NCBI RefSeq assembly: GCF_014650455.1
Contig: NZ_BMUZ01000003.1
Location: 186,001 to 250,000, forward strand
Length of the DNA: 64,000 nucleotides
DNA from: Streptomyces xanthochromogenes
GTDB lineage: Bacteria; Actinomycetota; Actinomycetes; Streptomycetales; Streptomycetaceae
Reading direction: 5' to 3'
The notes under the pieces are model-generated. The model did not search any database and was not told the DNA's origin. It was given only the letters and a program-made list of their open reading frames with translations. Below are positions 24,561-33,454 of this stretch, piece by piece (positions within the stretch are counted from its first letter, which is position 1; every line of letters starts with the position of its first letter). Made by a program: the position numbers and the translations under genes.

Positions 24561-27500
24561 GGCGTCTCCTGTACGCGGATCAGGCCCCACCAGCCCTCGC
24601 TGACTCCCCAGTGCAGGTTGCCGGTGCGGTAGAGGTAGTCGCCGGGGTGCTGGGCCCGGAAGCGGAGCGTCCGCGTGCTGCCGCAGGCGAGGGCTCCGAC
24701 CGTCGAGACGTAGTGGCCGAGCCCCGTCTCGGAGGCGTCCCACAGCTGGCCGTGCACGGTGATGCACTGGTTCCGCATCCTGGACGCACCGATCGCCAGG
24801 TGCAGGGCGATCCGGTCGCCGGGGCGGCAGTCCAGGCGCGGGGTCGGCGGCTCGGGGTCGGCGAGGACCGGGTCGAGCGGATGCAGCGCCGCCGTGCGGT
24901 AGTTGAAGGCCTTCTGGCCCGCGTCGTCAGGACTGTCCGAGAACAGGTCCGTGACCGGTTGGGTCAGATCGCCGTCGTGGTAGAGGCGCAGGCCGTCCTG
25001 GCTGACCAGGACCAGTTCCCGTACCGTCTCGGCGTCCGGGCGGCGCACCACGCTGCGCGCGCCGGTCCAGCGCTCGCGGCCCGTCCCGGGATCGTACGGC
25101 GTCGCCTCGCGCTCCTCGACGACGAGAGCGCCGACCAGACCCCGGCGCATGTGTGAGAGCACATCGGCGTACGAACGGAGGAGCACCACACCCGGCTCGC
25201 CCGCATACCAGCGGTAGGTGCGGGCGCCGCCCGGCTTCACGGTGCTGTCCTCGTTGCGGCCGACGTGCGTGCCGTCGTCGGTGCGCACGTCGTAGGCGAG
25301 CAGCGTGGGGTGCAGCGAGACACGGCCGGACACGACCCGGGCGCCTGGGTCGTCCTCGGCCATCACTTTCGGGTCGTCGGGGTTGGCCGGAGGTGGCCCG
25401 TCGAGCTCGTTGATCAAGGTCACCTCGACCCATTCGCCGGCCCGGCAGCGCAGGACCAGGGGCCCGTCCTCGCCGTCGTCACCGTCGACGGTGTAAACGA
25501 GTCCGTACGGATCGGTGCGCCGGTCGCTGTACTCGATGAGGCGGGAGCGGGCACGCACGGTGTACCGGCGGGTGGCGTGCGCGGCGGGCAGTGCGGTCGC
25601 CGTGTGGGCACCGGGCAACGCGGGCAGGTCCTGGCACCGCTCGTCGTGGAGCCTCAAGAGGCCCCAGCAGCCGAGCCACAGGTCGTTGCTCGCGGCGAAG
25701 GACCAGAGGTGGTCGCCCGGGCCGAGCCCATGGGCCAGAGCGAGTTCGGCGACGTTCGAGATGCCGAGGGTCTGCTGGTTGCGCCAGGCGGTGTCGGGGC
25801 GCCGCGCCCACTCGCGCCAGCGCGATCCGTGCAGCGTGAAGCTGTGCTGCAGGTCCTGGGAGCCCTGCACCAGGTGCACCCGGACGTCCTCGCCCGGGTA
25901 GGCACGCAGGAGCGGGGTGCCTGGGTCGCCGTGGACGGTGCTGGAGAACCAGTCGGCGGGGTCGCCGCCACGCAGGGGCAGCGGCACGGAACGGTAGTTG
26001 ACGCCCATGACGCCCTGGTCGTCGGGAGCTCCGGGCGCGGGCGGCGGGTTGATGGGTCCGCCGTGATGGTCGCCCTCCCCCGTGTGCTGCACCATGGGCA
26101 CGAAGTCACCTATGGCCAGGACGAATTCACGGTGCTTGTGCCCGTCGGGATGGGTGATGACGGCCTGGCTGCCGCGCCGCAGGGGCTTGCTGTGGTCGGT
26201 GGGCGACACCCAGGTGGCGCCCTGCGGTTCGGCGATCATCGCGCCGAACAGGCCGTGCCGCTGCCGGAAGTTGGCCATCAGGTGGTCGTGGAAGAGAACC
26301 GTGCCGAACGCCTCGTCGACGTGCCAGCGGTACGTCCAGGAGTTGTACTGGGCGAACGCCTCGTCGCCCTGGTCGATCGTGGTGGTCCCCGACAGGTAGT
26401 TCCAGCCGATCGCGGAGCCGTCGGCGACCAGCGGGTCGTACTTCACCAGGTGGGTGTGCAGACCGAGTTCGGGCTGGAAGGGCAGCTCGGGATCGAACGC
26501 GGAACCCTTGTGAGGGCCGGCCGGCAGGGCGTTGGTGAGCGTCATCTCCACGATGTCGCCCTTGTTGGCGCGGATCACCAGGGGCTCGACGGTGCGCTCC
26601 CCCGCGGTGATCTGCCGCTTGAACTCGGCCAGCCCGCCCGCCTCTTCGATCTCCTCGGCGAGCGTGTAGAACATGCCGTTGTGGTCGTGCCAGGTGACGG
26701 CGTGCTCGTCCTTGGGGTCGCCCGCGTAGTAGAGCGTGCCGTTCGTCACGACGACGTGGTAGCGGCGTACGGGCGCGCCGGCCGGTCCGACCTTGGTGAA
26801 CGCCTCGCCCGGCTGCGGGTCGTCCACGAACGCGGCGGCCTCCAGGGCGGTGGGCTCGCGGCCCATGCCCGGCGGCTGCAGCGGGGTCCGCGGCGGACGG
26901 GGGTTCTTCTGCGGGTAGTGCGCCGCGTCCGCCATGAAGCCCGGGAATCCCGGGTGCTGGGGCGTGGGCCGCGGCGGCGGCGCGCGGTGCGGAAGCGGCG
27001 CGAGGGGGCGGATGCGGCGGCCGTCGGGGTAACTCCCGCTGCCGTCCTGGAGGGTGTCGAAGATCCGGAACATTCCCCACATGCCCATCATGAAGTGGAC
27101 GTACATGTGACAGTGCCAGATGGAGTCGCCGACGGCACCCTGCTTGGAGCCGAGTCCGCCGATCAGGTTCAACGTTCGCCCCTCCTGCGGGCTGATGCTG
27201 ACGGAGTCCACGATCGGCGAGTTCTGGTCGTCCGGGTCGACGTGCCACTGATGCAGGTGCGTGTGGAAGACGTGGGTGTCGCGCATGCCGCCGTGCAGCA
27301 GCCTGATGACTGCCGGGTCGCCCGAGTAGCCGGGCAGGACCGGCGTCGACGGGTCGCCGAACATCCACGAGCTGTGGTGCACTTCCTCGCCGTACACCTT
27401 GTCGCGCACCGGGTCGAGTTCGCCCGCGTCGAGCATCTTCTGGTAGCGGTACATCCGCCAGTCCATGGGCTCGATGCGCAGATTCACGGGCAGCATCGCG

Positions 27501-28348
27501 TTGTTGGGGGGCGTCAGGTCGTCCAGGGTGTCGGACTCGTCCGGCGCGACGGCGGGCGAGCCGGGTCCCGCGAAGCGTCGGACCATCGGCATCGTGTGCC
27601 GGTCCTGGCCGTCTCCTTCACCGGCGTGGCCCGGCATCCCAGGCATTCCCGGCATCGGCATGCTCGACATCGGGGGCATCACCGGGTTGTCGTTGCTCGG
27701 GTACTCCATCATCACGACGACGTACTCGCGGAAGCTGCGGTGCTCCAGGTGCACGTCCGCGTACAGGCCCGCGTCGAGCCGGCCTCCGGTCTCCGGGTCG
27801 GTCCAGGTGGCGCCGGGCGGCTCGACGACGAGCGCACCGATCATGCCGTGGCTCTGTGTCCCTTCGCCGCGCGCGTCGGCCAGGTCGCCGAAGTGGAAGA
27901 CGCCCTCGTGCTCGGCGACCCACTCGTACACACGGCTCCTGCCGGGCGGCACACTGCTGTCGGGGTTGGCTCCCGCGGCGAGGCCGTCCATGGCGCGGGC
28001 GTCGTAGCGCACGCCCTGCATGGTGATCCCCGCGGGGCGCTGCAGCTCGTTGCTCAGGCGCACCCGCAGGCGCTCGCCGCGGCGCACCCGCAGGACGAGC
28101 GGCCGGGCGAGGGGGTGCGGCTTGGGAACCAGGTCGGGATCTTCCAGATAGCTGGGGAAGACTGCGGGCCAGCTCGCCCGCACTTCGCGCAGTTCGTCGG
28201 CGTCCTGCTCCAGGACGAACAGCGCGCCGTTGCGGTCGTGGTCCCCGAACTCGTTGTAGGCGATGGGCACTTGGAGGGCAACGACATGGTAGGTGCGGAC
28301 CGGGCGCCCGTCCCGTGTCTCCTCGGCTGGGGTGAGTTCCGTGCTCAT
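24557..28348 (-). CDS. giant MnxG-like multicopper oxidase
   Basis: 1263 residues, two to three times the usual 450-600 of laccases. Several cupredoxin domains occur in tandem, as in Bacillus MnxG or ceruloplasmin. Copper motifs: H-T-H-L-H-Q-W-H at 362-369, and W-H-C-H-M-Y-V-H at 411-418 followed by M423, the canonical H-C-H-x3-H-x4-M type-1 plus trinuclear set. More paired-His sites follow (T-W-H-D-H-N-G-M and L-F-H-D-H-L). A Met-rich stretch with six M-P pairs at about 224-254 could deliver copper. There is no signal peptide, which is odd for this class and implies cytoplasmic action or other export. It sits in the azomycin-like operon 34 bp after the Rieske-methyltransferase gene, so it could oxidise the pathway product or detoxify it (inference). 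Confidence 0.9.
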   Translation of the reverse strand: MSTELTPAEETRDGRPVRTYHVVALQVPIAYNEFGDHDRNGALFVLEQDADELREVRASWPAVFPSYLEDPDLVPKPHPLARPLVLRVRRGERLRVRLSNELQRPAGITMQGVRYDARAMDGLAAGANPDSSVPPGRSRVYEWVAEHEGVFHFGDLADARGEGTQSHGMIGALVVEPPGATWTDPETGGRLDAGLYADVHLEHRSFREYVVVMMEYPSNDNPVMPPMSSMPMPGMPGMPGHAGEGDGQDRHTMPMVRRFAGPGSPAVAPDESDTLDDLTPPNNAMLPVNLRIEPMDWRMYRYQKMLDAGELDPVRDKVYGEEVHHSSWMFGDPSTPVLPGYSGDPAVIRLLHGGMRDTHVFHTHLHQWHVDPDDQNSPIVDSVSISPQEGRTLNLIGGLGSKQGAVGDSIWHCHMYVHFMMGMWGMFRIFDTLQDGSGSYPDGRRIRPLAPLPHRAPPPRPTPQHPGFPGFMADAAHYPQKNPRPPRTPLQPPGMGREPTALEAAAFVDDPQPGEAFTKVGPAGAPVRRYHVVVTNGTLYYAGDPKDEHAVTWHDHNGMFYTLAEEIEEAGGLAEFKRQITAGERTVEPLVIRANKGDIVEMTLTNALPAGPHKGSAFDPELPFQPELGLHTHLVKYDPLVADGSAIGWNYLSGTTTIDQGDEAFAQYNSWTYRWHVDEAFGTVLFHDHLMANFRQRHGLFGAMIAEPQGATWVSPTDHSKPLRRGSQAVITHPDGHKHREFVLAIGDFVPMVQHTGEGDHHGGPINPPPAPGAPDDQGVMGVNYRSVPLPLRGGDPADWFSSTVHGDPGTPLLRAYPGEDVRVHLVQGSQDLQHSFTLHGSRWREWARRPDTAWRNQQTLGISNVAELALAHGLGPGDHLWSFAASNDLWLGCWGLLRLHDERCQDLPALPGAHTATALPAAHATRRYTVRARSRLIEYSDRRTDPYGLVYTVDGDDGEDGPLVLRCRAGEWVEVTLINELDGPPPANPDDPKVMAEDDPGARVVSGRVSLHPTLLAYDVRTDDGTHVGRNEDSTVKPGGARTYRWYAGEPGVVLLRSYADVLSHMRRGLVGALVVEEREATPYDPGTGRERWTGARSVVRRPDAETVRELVLVSQDGLRLYHDGDLTQPVTDLFSDSPDDAGQKAFNYRTAALHPLDPVLADPEPPTPRLDCRPGDRIALHLAIGASRMRNQCITVHGQLWDASETGLGHYVSTVGALACGSTRTLRFRAQHPGDYLYRTGNLHWGVSEGWWGLIRVQETP

Positions 28349-28382
28349 GTGGTGTAGTCCCCCGTCGGTGTCAAAGGTCGGC

Positions 28383-29711
28383 TCAGGGCCGGGTGGTGTG
28401 ATCGAAGCGGGCGATCGCGAGGTCTCCGGAGACCACCTCGCCCTTCCAGCGGTAGACCTGCCCGAAGGTTCCGGCGGCCGTGTCCCGCAGGTGCCGTCTG
28501 CTGAAGGTGACCGCGATCCGGTCGCCGCGGCGCACCGGCACGGGCTCCCCGACCGGCACGTAGGCGTGCTTCCAGCTGTCCGACGTCGTGCGCGTGCGGC
28601 CGTCGCCGCCCTCCGCATCGCCGCCCTCGACGCCGTCGTCCGCGATGTCGTCGCCGGAGATGTCCAGGGCGACGTTGTCGGACAGCGTGGCGACGAAGTA
28701 TCCCTGGAATCCCGTGAAGAGACCGTCGCGCTGGACCGTGTACACCAACTCGCAGGCGTACTGCACGTCTTGCTCGCGAACGCCGTCCGGGTCCTGGAAT
28801 CCGTACCGGCGAAGGAGGCGCGGCGCGGCCAGGCGCGTCGAGGCCGGGATGACCGTGTCGTAGTAGAGGTCGAAGGCATCGCGCGCGCCGCGTGCGAGCA
28901 ACATCGCCGCGAACGCGGCCCGCCCTCCCGAGTCCTGGGGTGCCCCGTCGCGCAGCTGCGCGTGGGCGCTCTCGGCGGCCACCGGGACGAGGTAGCTCTC
29001 CACGGTCCTCGGGAGCATCGCACCGCCGGGTCGCAGGAAGCGGCGGCGGGCGTCGTCGAGAATCGCGACGCAGTTCTCGTTGTCCGCGAGGTTGCCCAGG
29101 ATCTCCGAGATGACGATGTCCGCAGGCTCGGGCAGGCGGAGGTCGAAGGAGTGCCCGGCGAGCGGCCGGAAGCGGTCCCCGAATCCGGCGTCGCGCAGGC
29201 GCTGGGCCGCGGTGTCCAGGACCTTCTCGTTCAGGTCGATGCCGTACACGCGGGCGGCACCGGCCTCCAGCGCCCACTGGGCGAGGATGCCGGTGCCGGT
29301 CCCGAGGTCGAGGACGGTGTCGCCGGGGCGCACGGCCTCGGTGATCGCGGCCCGGTAGGCGTCCATGCGGAGGCGGTCGCCGAGCATCAGGTCGTGGAAA
29401 CCGTCGTCCCAGTCGAGGAGCTGCTCGGAAGCGGGAAGCCAGACCTGCTCCCGCTCGTAGAACTGGCCGAGTACGCCGGCCCGGTGCACGGTCAGCGCGT
29501 CGGCCGCGGGCCCGGCGACCGGGCAGCCGGTCGCCAGGTCGAAGCCGGTGCGGTGCAGCGGGCACGTGATGCGCAGCGTACGGGAGTTGACGAAGCCATG
29601 GACGAGGCGGCCCTTGCGATGGGTGCAGGCCGCGTCGATCACGAACTCCTTGCCCGCGACGCGGGCCCGGAGCCGGTCTCCGGGCAGCTCTTGGAGCTCC
29701 GCCTCGTTCAC
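28383..29711 (-). CDS. Rieske [2Fe-2S] domain fused to PRMT-like methyltransferase
   Basis: 442 residues. Residues 1-80 are a Rieske ferredoxin domain: C-T-H at 29-31 and C-P-L-H at 50-53 bind the cluster. From about 110 a class I SAM methyltransferase begins, with motif I V-L-D-L-G-T-G-T-G at 133-141 and acidic D159 for ribose. The post-II segment V-I-S-E-I-L-G-N-L-A-D-N-E resembles the double-Glu loop of protein arginine methyltransferases, and a beta-barrel-like C-terminal half follows. PRMT-like enzymes methylate guanidino groups, as SznE does to arginine in streptozotocin synthesis, so a guanidine or 2-aminoimidazole acceptor is plausible. The GTG start overlaps the previous stop by 4 nt. 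The fusion itself is unusual. Confidence 0.85.
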   Translation of the reverse strand: MNEAELQELPGDRLRARVAGKEFVIDAACTHRKGRLVHGFVNSRTLRITCPLHRTGFDLATGCPVAGPAADALTVHRAGVLGQFYEREQVWLPASEQLLDWDDGFHDLMLGDRLRMDAYRAAITEAVRPGDTVLDLGTGTGILAQWALEAGAARVYGIDLNEKVLDTAAQRLRDAGFGDRFRPLAGHSFDLRLPEPADIVISEILGNLADNENCVAILDDARRRFLRPGGAMLPRTVESYLVPVAAESAHAQLRDGAPQDSGGRAAFAAMLLARGARDAFDLYYDTVIPASTRLAAPRLLRRYGFQDPDGVREQDVQYACELVYTVQRDGLFTGFQGYFVATLSDNVALDISGDDIADDGVEGGDAEGGDGRTRTTSDSWKHAYVPVGEPVPVRRGDRIAVTFSRRHLRDTAAGTFGQVYRWKGEVVSGDLAIARFDHTTRP

Positions 29712-30544
29712 GCCGCCTCCTTCGCGCGCTCGACGGCCGCGTCGAACGCGCCGCCGACGAGCTCGGACACGAGCACCGCACCGACCCACACCTTGTCGGG
29801 GTCGAGCCCGCGCGCCGCCTCGTACTCCTTGATGGCCAGCTGCATCTCCTCCATGTGGAACGTGTCGATGTGCAGGTGCTCGGTGTAGTAGCGCCCGTTG
29901 GTGACGCCTAGACGTGCGCAGGCCCTGGCCTGGACGGTGAAGGCATGGGGGATGCTGGCCTCCAGGTAGGCGAGGCCGCCGAGGAAGTACTCGACGTGCT
30001 CGGCGCGCTGGGTGAGCCAGTAGAAGACGTTCAGGAAGTGGTACGTCTCGTCGCCGGTGGTGTCGAGGAAACTCTCCAGGTCCTGAGGCAGCCCGAGTTC
30101 GGAGAGGAGGTCCAGATACAGCTGGGAGTGGGCCTGCTTGAGGTTGCCGCAACCGAACTCGTCGATGAGGACGCGCATCACCGCCATCTGCGCCTTGATG
30201 GGCAGGCGCGGGATCGCCGGGAAGAAGTTCTGCGCCTCGGTGAGCCCGTCCAGGGCGAACTCCCGCACCACGTGGGCGAGTTGTGCATGGGTTGCCTTTT
30301 CGGCGAGGTAGGTTCCCGCGAGGCTGCCCGCGCGCTCCTCGGCGAGCAGCCCATCGAGCCGCCGCCGCCAGTCGGCGCGCGAGGCGACGTGCGGGGCGGC
30401 CGCGGTGATCCGGGCTACGAGCAGGTGGATCCAGTCCGCTTCCAGTTCTTCGATCGCTGCGACGGCCGCACTGGTCGGCCGGCAGCGGTTGAGCAGGAAC
30501 AGGCGCTTGGGCGCGCTGTCCGTGGGCTGCGGTGCGGGCATCAT
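29708..30544 (-). CDS. rohS: haem-oxygenase-like diiron N-oxygenase (RohS type)
   Basis: 278 residues, all helical. The diiron ligands of haem-oxygenase-like oxidases are present with the right spacing: Glu129, His139 (ten apart), Glu195, then His223-x3-Asp227-x2-His230, the same spacing as in SznF. These enzymes use two irons and O2 to oxidise amines. In the azomycin pathway RohS converts 2-aminoimidazole to 2-nitroimidazole. Neighbours of RohP and RohR type support that role here. The ATG overlaps the aldolase gene by 4 nt. Other HDO enzymes N-hydroxylate or cleave different substrates, so the exact substrate is inferred from context. Confidence 0.85.
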   Translation of the reverse strand: MMPAPQPTDSAPKRLFLLNRCRPTSAAVAAIEELEADWIHLLVARITAAAPHVASRADWRRRLDGLLAEERAGSLAGTYLAEKATHAQLAHVVREFALDGLTEAQNFFPAIPRLPIKAQMAVMRVLIDEFGCGNLKQAHSQLYLDLLSELGLPQDLESFLDTTGDETYHFLNVFYWLTQRAEHVEYFLGGLAYLEASIPHAFTVQARACARLGVTNGRYYTEHLHIDTFHMEEMQLAIKEYEAARGLDPDKVWVGAVLVSELVGGAFDAAVERAKEAA

Positions 30545-31380
30545 GACGGTGTCCTCCTTTCCGGTCGGAGCGCCGGGCCGGCCATGGGGAGCACTTCCCT
30601 GTCCGACCGGAGCACTCCGCGCTGCTTCAGTTCGGTTTTGAGCGCCCGGAACCAGTCGTCACGGTCCAGACCGTACTTTTCGCACGCGTCCTTGAGTTCG
30701 GCGGCGCCCAGCTCGCCGGGATCGGCGAACAGGGCTGCGCAGAGGGCGGGTTCGACGTTGGCGAGGGCGAGTACGCACCCGTCGACGGGACCCGAGTCCA
30801 AAAGCAGACGCTCAAGGCCCTGTGCCACGGGCACGCCGGGCCGGGCCGCGATCAGCTCCCGGGTGAAACTCGCCGCGCCCGCCGAATCCTTGACGCCTGC
30901 CACCCCTGGGATGCGGCAGACGCGCAGCAGGGTGTCGAGCTCGATGACGTTCCGCGAGACGGCGTGCTCGTGGTAGACGATCACCGGCAGTCCGGTGGCC
31001 CCCGCGATGCGCTCGTAGTGCCCGTACATGTCGTCCTGGGACACCTCCGCGCCGTACGGAGTCGCCGCCACCACCGCGTCGGCGCCCAGGTCTTCGGCGA
31101 CACGTGCACGGGCGACGACCTCGTCCGTGGTGGGCCGCAGGATGCCCGCGAGCACCGGGAGGCCGTTCGCACCGTCGACGACGGCCCCCACCACGGCGCA
31201 CCACTGAGGGTCCGTCAGCTTTCCGCCCTCCCCCGTACTGAGGGCGGGAAGCAGGGCGTCGACGCCCGGCCCCAGCGAGACGACGAGGCGCGCCACGCTC
31301 TCCCCGTCCACCCCGCCCTCGTCGGTGACCGGCGTCACCAGGGGCGCGGTCACGCCGGCGAGGAGCCTCGGGCCGCTCAC
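30541..31380 (-). CDS. rohR: DHDPS-family aldolase (RohR type retro-aldolase)
   Basis: 279 residues, a DapA-like TIM barrel. A-L-S-T-G-E-G at 46-52 replaces the usual G-T-T-G-E loop, Tyr136 sits in V-I-V-Y-H-E-H, and the Schiff-base Lys164 lies in G-V-K-D-S-A-G. This family forms or breaks C-C bonds next to pyruvate. In azomycin formation, 4-hydroxy-2-ketoarginine is split to pyruvate and guanidinoacetaldehyde, a chemistry this fold suits well. It overlaps its neighbours by 4 nt on both sides, so it is not the lysine-pathway dapA. Confidence 0.82.
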   Translation of the reverse strand: MSGPRLLAGVTAPLVTPVTDEGGVDGESVARLVVSLGPGVDALLPALSTGEGGKLTDPQWCAVVGAVVDGANGLPVLAGILRPTTDEVVARARVAEDLGADAVVAATPYGAEVSQDDMYGHYERIAGATGLPVIVYHEHAVSRNVIELDTLLRVCRIPGVAGVKDSAGAASFTRELIAARPGVPVAQGLERLLLDSGPVDGCVLALANVEPALCAALFADPGELGAAELKDACEKYGLDRDDWFRALKTELKQRGVLRSDREVLPMAGPALRPERRTPS

Positions 31381-31889
31381 AGGGCGCCGGCCGGGATGCG
31401 CAGGGCCAGGGAGTCCCGATAGAGCGCCTCAAGGGGCTCCGGGAACGACGGCTCCGGCCCGACGACCGGGTCGGGAGCACGCACCGGCAGCTCGACGTGC
31501 CCGAGGAGTCGCTCGCTCACCGTGTGCAGGAGACCCTCGCGATTGTGGACCATGCCCAGCAACAGCCGCTCGTGCATGGGGAGATGGCGGGGCGTGGCGG
31601 CGTCCGTGCCGCGCCGCACGTCGGCCTCGTCGTATCCCACACGTTCGATGTCCATGACCGTGTGCAGGTGGTCCATGAACGGGTAGTAGGCGTCCTGGAG
31701 TTCACGGCTGTAGCCCCAGATGACGTCGTCGCAGCGTCCGACCTGCTCCAGGCTCATCACCAGACGCCCCGCGCAGCGGGTGACGAAGAAGGCTTTGCAG
31801 GCGCGGCGCACTTCTTCGGCCGCACTGTTCATCCCGAGGAACAGCGCGGCATCCGCGTACTCCGCGGCGAAGGAGCCGTCATCGCCCAT
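31377..31889 (-). CDS. small protein of unknown fold, position of the RohQ cyclase
   Basis: 170 residues that I cannot assign to a family by sight. It is mainly helical, with [30 protein letters not shown] and [13 protein letters not shown]; His and Asp residues could be catalytic. There is no signal peptide. It overlaps the RohP gene by 11 nt and the RohR gene by 4 nt. The azomycin pathway needs a step that closes guanidinoacetaldehyde to 2-aminoimidazole, done by RohQ, and this is the only operon gene left for it, so that role is inferred from context only. Confidence 0.6.
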   Translation of the reverse strand: MGDDGSFAAEYADAALFLGMNSAAEEVRRACKAFFVTRCAGRLVMSLEQVGRCDDVIWGYSRELQDAYYPFMDHLHTVMDIERVGYDEADVRRGTDAATPRHLPMHERLLLGMVHNREGLLHTVSERLLGHVELPVRAPDPVVGPEPSFPEPLEALYRDSLALRIPAGAL

Positions 31890-33066
31890 GGCGCTCGACC
31901 ACCTCGCGCATCCGCACCATCGCCTCGGCGAACAGCCGGGGCTCGCGCGCGAGGGCGAACCGGGCGTAGGCCTCGCCCTTGTCGGGCTGGCTCCAGTAGA
32001 AGAACCGCCCCGGCAGGATGTACACCTCCTCCTTGCTGAGGATCTGCTGCAGTTCGCTGGCCGTCATCTCGGGATGGTTGATCTTCGCCCAGGCGACGCT
32101 CACCGGCGCGACCGGCTCCTGGTACTCCAAGATGGTGCCGTCGAGCGCCTTGCGGATGGACTCGCGGTTCAGGGTGAGCACCTCGCGCACGGAGGCGAGG
32201 TGGTTCTGGTCGGCTTCCTCGATGTACTGCGTGAGCATGTTCAGAACGAACGGCGAGACGTTGAGCAGGACACTCGTGTGCAGGTTGTAGACGTCCTCGC
32301 GGATGTCGTCGCTGGCGGTGATCATGGCGCACTTGGCGTCCTGCACGGGCCAGGTCTTGCCGGTGTCCTCGATGGCGAGGTAGGAGACGCCGGAGGACTC
32401 GAGGAGTTCGTAGATGTCGAAGCGCGCGAGGTCCGGGTCGAAGAGCGTGAAGGACGCGAAGCAGAAGTCGATGATGAGGAGCTTGTTGTGGTCCTTGCAG
32501 AACCTGACGACCTCTTCGAAGCCCTTGCGCCCGTACTGGAGCAGGGTGAAGCCGGTCGGGTTGTTCGGGTCGACGAGGAACAGCGCGTCGGTGCGGACGT
32601 TCCGCTTGAGCTCGGCGTAGATGCGGTCCGGGTCGTGGAGCGCGGATTCCTCGATGGGATACAGCGGTACGCCCATGTTCGCCAGGACGTCGTAGAGGTT
32701 GTCGAAGCAGGGCTCGACGAGCGTGACGGACTTGCGGTGCTGCTTGAGGTACATCCCGGCGACCATCGTCGAGATCGACGCGGCGTACGAGAGGAGGGTC
32801 TTGTTCTTCGCGAGCGCCGTGGGCTGGCGGTGCAGGCGGAAGAACGCCTCGGTGAACCGCTGTTCGTACGTCGCCTGGAGCCCCTCCTCCGCCTCGTACC
32901 AGAGCTCGGGCAGGCGGGCGACGATCTTGCGCTGGGCGGCCGACTGCCGCTGGTGGGTGTGGGCGTCGGCGAGATTGAACCTGGTGCGCAGTGCCTGGAT
33001 CTCGTGCTGGGTCAGATCGAGCAGCTCGGAGCCGTCCAAGCCGGTCGCGGTGCTGTGCGGGTTCAT
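31879..33066 (-). CDS. rohP: PLP-dependent arginine oxidase/hydroxylase (RohP/MppP family)
   Basis: 395 residues of aminotransferase fold type I. PLP site: D-P-N-N-P-T-G at 166-172, Asp200 in I-I-D-F-C-F, and the internal aldimine Lys237 in I-E-D-T-G-K-T-W-P. The N-terminal part L-T-Q-H-E-I-Q-A-L with N-L-A-D-A-H at 31-36 matches the ordered N-terminal segment and essential His of MppP, RohP and Ind4, enzymes that use O2 and PLP to oxidise or 4-hydroxylate L-arginine rather than transaminate. The expected product is 4-hydroxy-2-ketoarginine. GGAGGA lies just before ATG 33066. It is the first structural gene of the operon. VioD-type capreomycidine synthase is the nearest alternative. Confidence 0.87.
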   Translation of the reverse strand: MNPHSTATGLDGSELLDLTQHEIQALRTRFNLADAHTHQRQSAAQRKIVARLPELWYEAEEGLQATYEQRFTEAFFRLHRQPTALAKNKTLLSYAASISTMVAGMYLKQHRKSVTLVEPCFDNLYDVLANMGVPLYPIEESALHDPDRIYAELKRNVRTDALFLVDPNNPTGFTLLQYGRKGFEEVVRFCKDHNKLLIIDFCFASFTLFDPDLARFDIYELLESSGVSYLAIEDTGKTWPVQDAKCAMITASDDIREDVYNLHTSVLLNVSPFVLNMLTQYIEEADQNHLASVREVLTLNRESIRKALDGTILEYQEPVAPVSVAWAKINHPEMTASELQQILSKEEVYILPGRFFYWSQPDKGEAYARFALAREPRLFAEAMVRMREVVERHGR

Positions 33067-33131
33067 GCTTCCTCCGGTCAGATGCAGATCAGATGCAGAG
33101 GTGCCATGGGGAATGCGCGCGCAGAACCTCA

Positions 33132-33156
33132 CCGGCGCCCCGTGCGGGGACGCCGG
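33132..33156 (-). terminator. hairpin in the rohP leader, possible attenuator
   Basis: CCGGCGCCCCG pairs with CGGGG-A-CGCCGG around a TG loop with one bulged A, giving a very stable stem about 65 nt before the rohP ATG. Being in the untranslated leader, it could terminate or pause transcription. Confidence 0.4.
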
Positions 33157-33355
33157 CGCTCCTGGGCGGAAGTCGGCGAAGGCAGGCAGAGCCCGTCGTG
33201 CGACCACGGACCTGCCGCGCTGGTACGCGATGGTCCGGGCGCCGCGTCCTCCCCGAAGATGCCCCCGAACCCCGGTCGGCCATGGTCATACAGGTCGGCC
33301 GGGCTCCGGGACGGGCATCGCGAGGTACTTCCGAGTGCGCGCGGTAACGGCGGCG

Positions 33356-33454
33356 TCAGCCTCTTCCTGGCCTGACCGAGAGCGCTGTGCGCGGTCGACG
33401 GCGGCCCACTCCGGCATACAGCACGGAACGTGGACGGCCCCTGAGTCCAGTCAT
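33356..33454 (-). CDS. putative arginine-rich leader peptide, 32 aa
   Basis: ATG 33454 is preceded by GGAGG with 4-5 nt spacing. The 32-residue frame begins M-T-G-L-R-G-R-P-R-S and contains nine arginines, including R-R-R-P-R. It lies directly downstream of the candidate promoter and upstream of the arginine-consuming operon, so it could sense arginyl-tRNA like classical attenuation leaders. High-GC DNA gives many Arg-rich chance frames, so this remains speculative; the ribosome site is the best support. Confidence 0.35.
   Translation of the reverse strand: MTGLRGRPRSVLYAGVGRRRPRTALSVRPGRG

Noticed and set aside
25265..28357. Plus-strand open frame of about 1030 codons
   Set aside because: It is exactly antisense to the multicopper oxidase gene, which carries copper motifs; long antisense frames are usual when third positions are nearly all G or C.
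31720..33375. Plus-strand open frame of about 550 codons
   Set aside because: Antisense to the PLP enzyme gene; Val/Glu/Arg-rich without family motifs.
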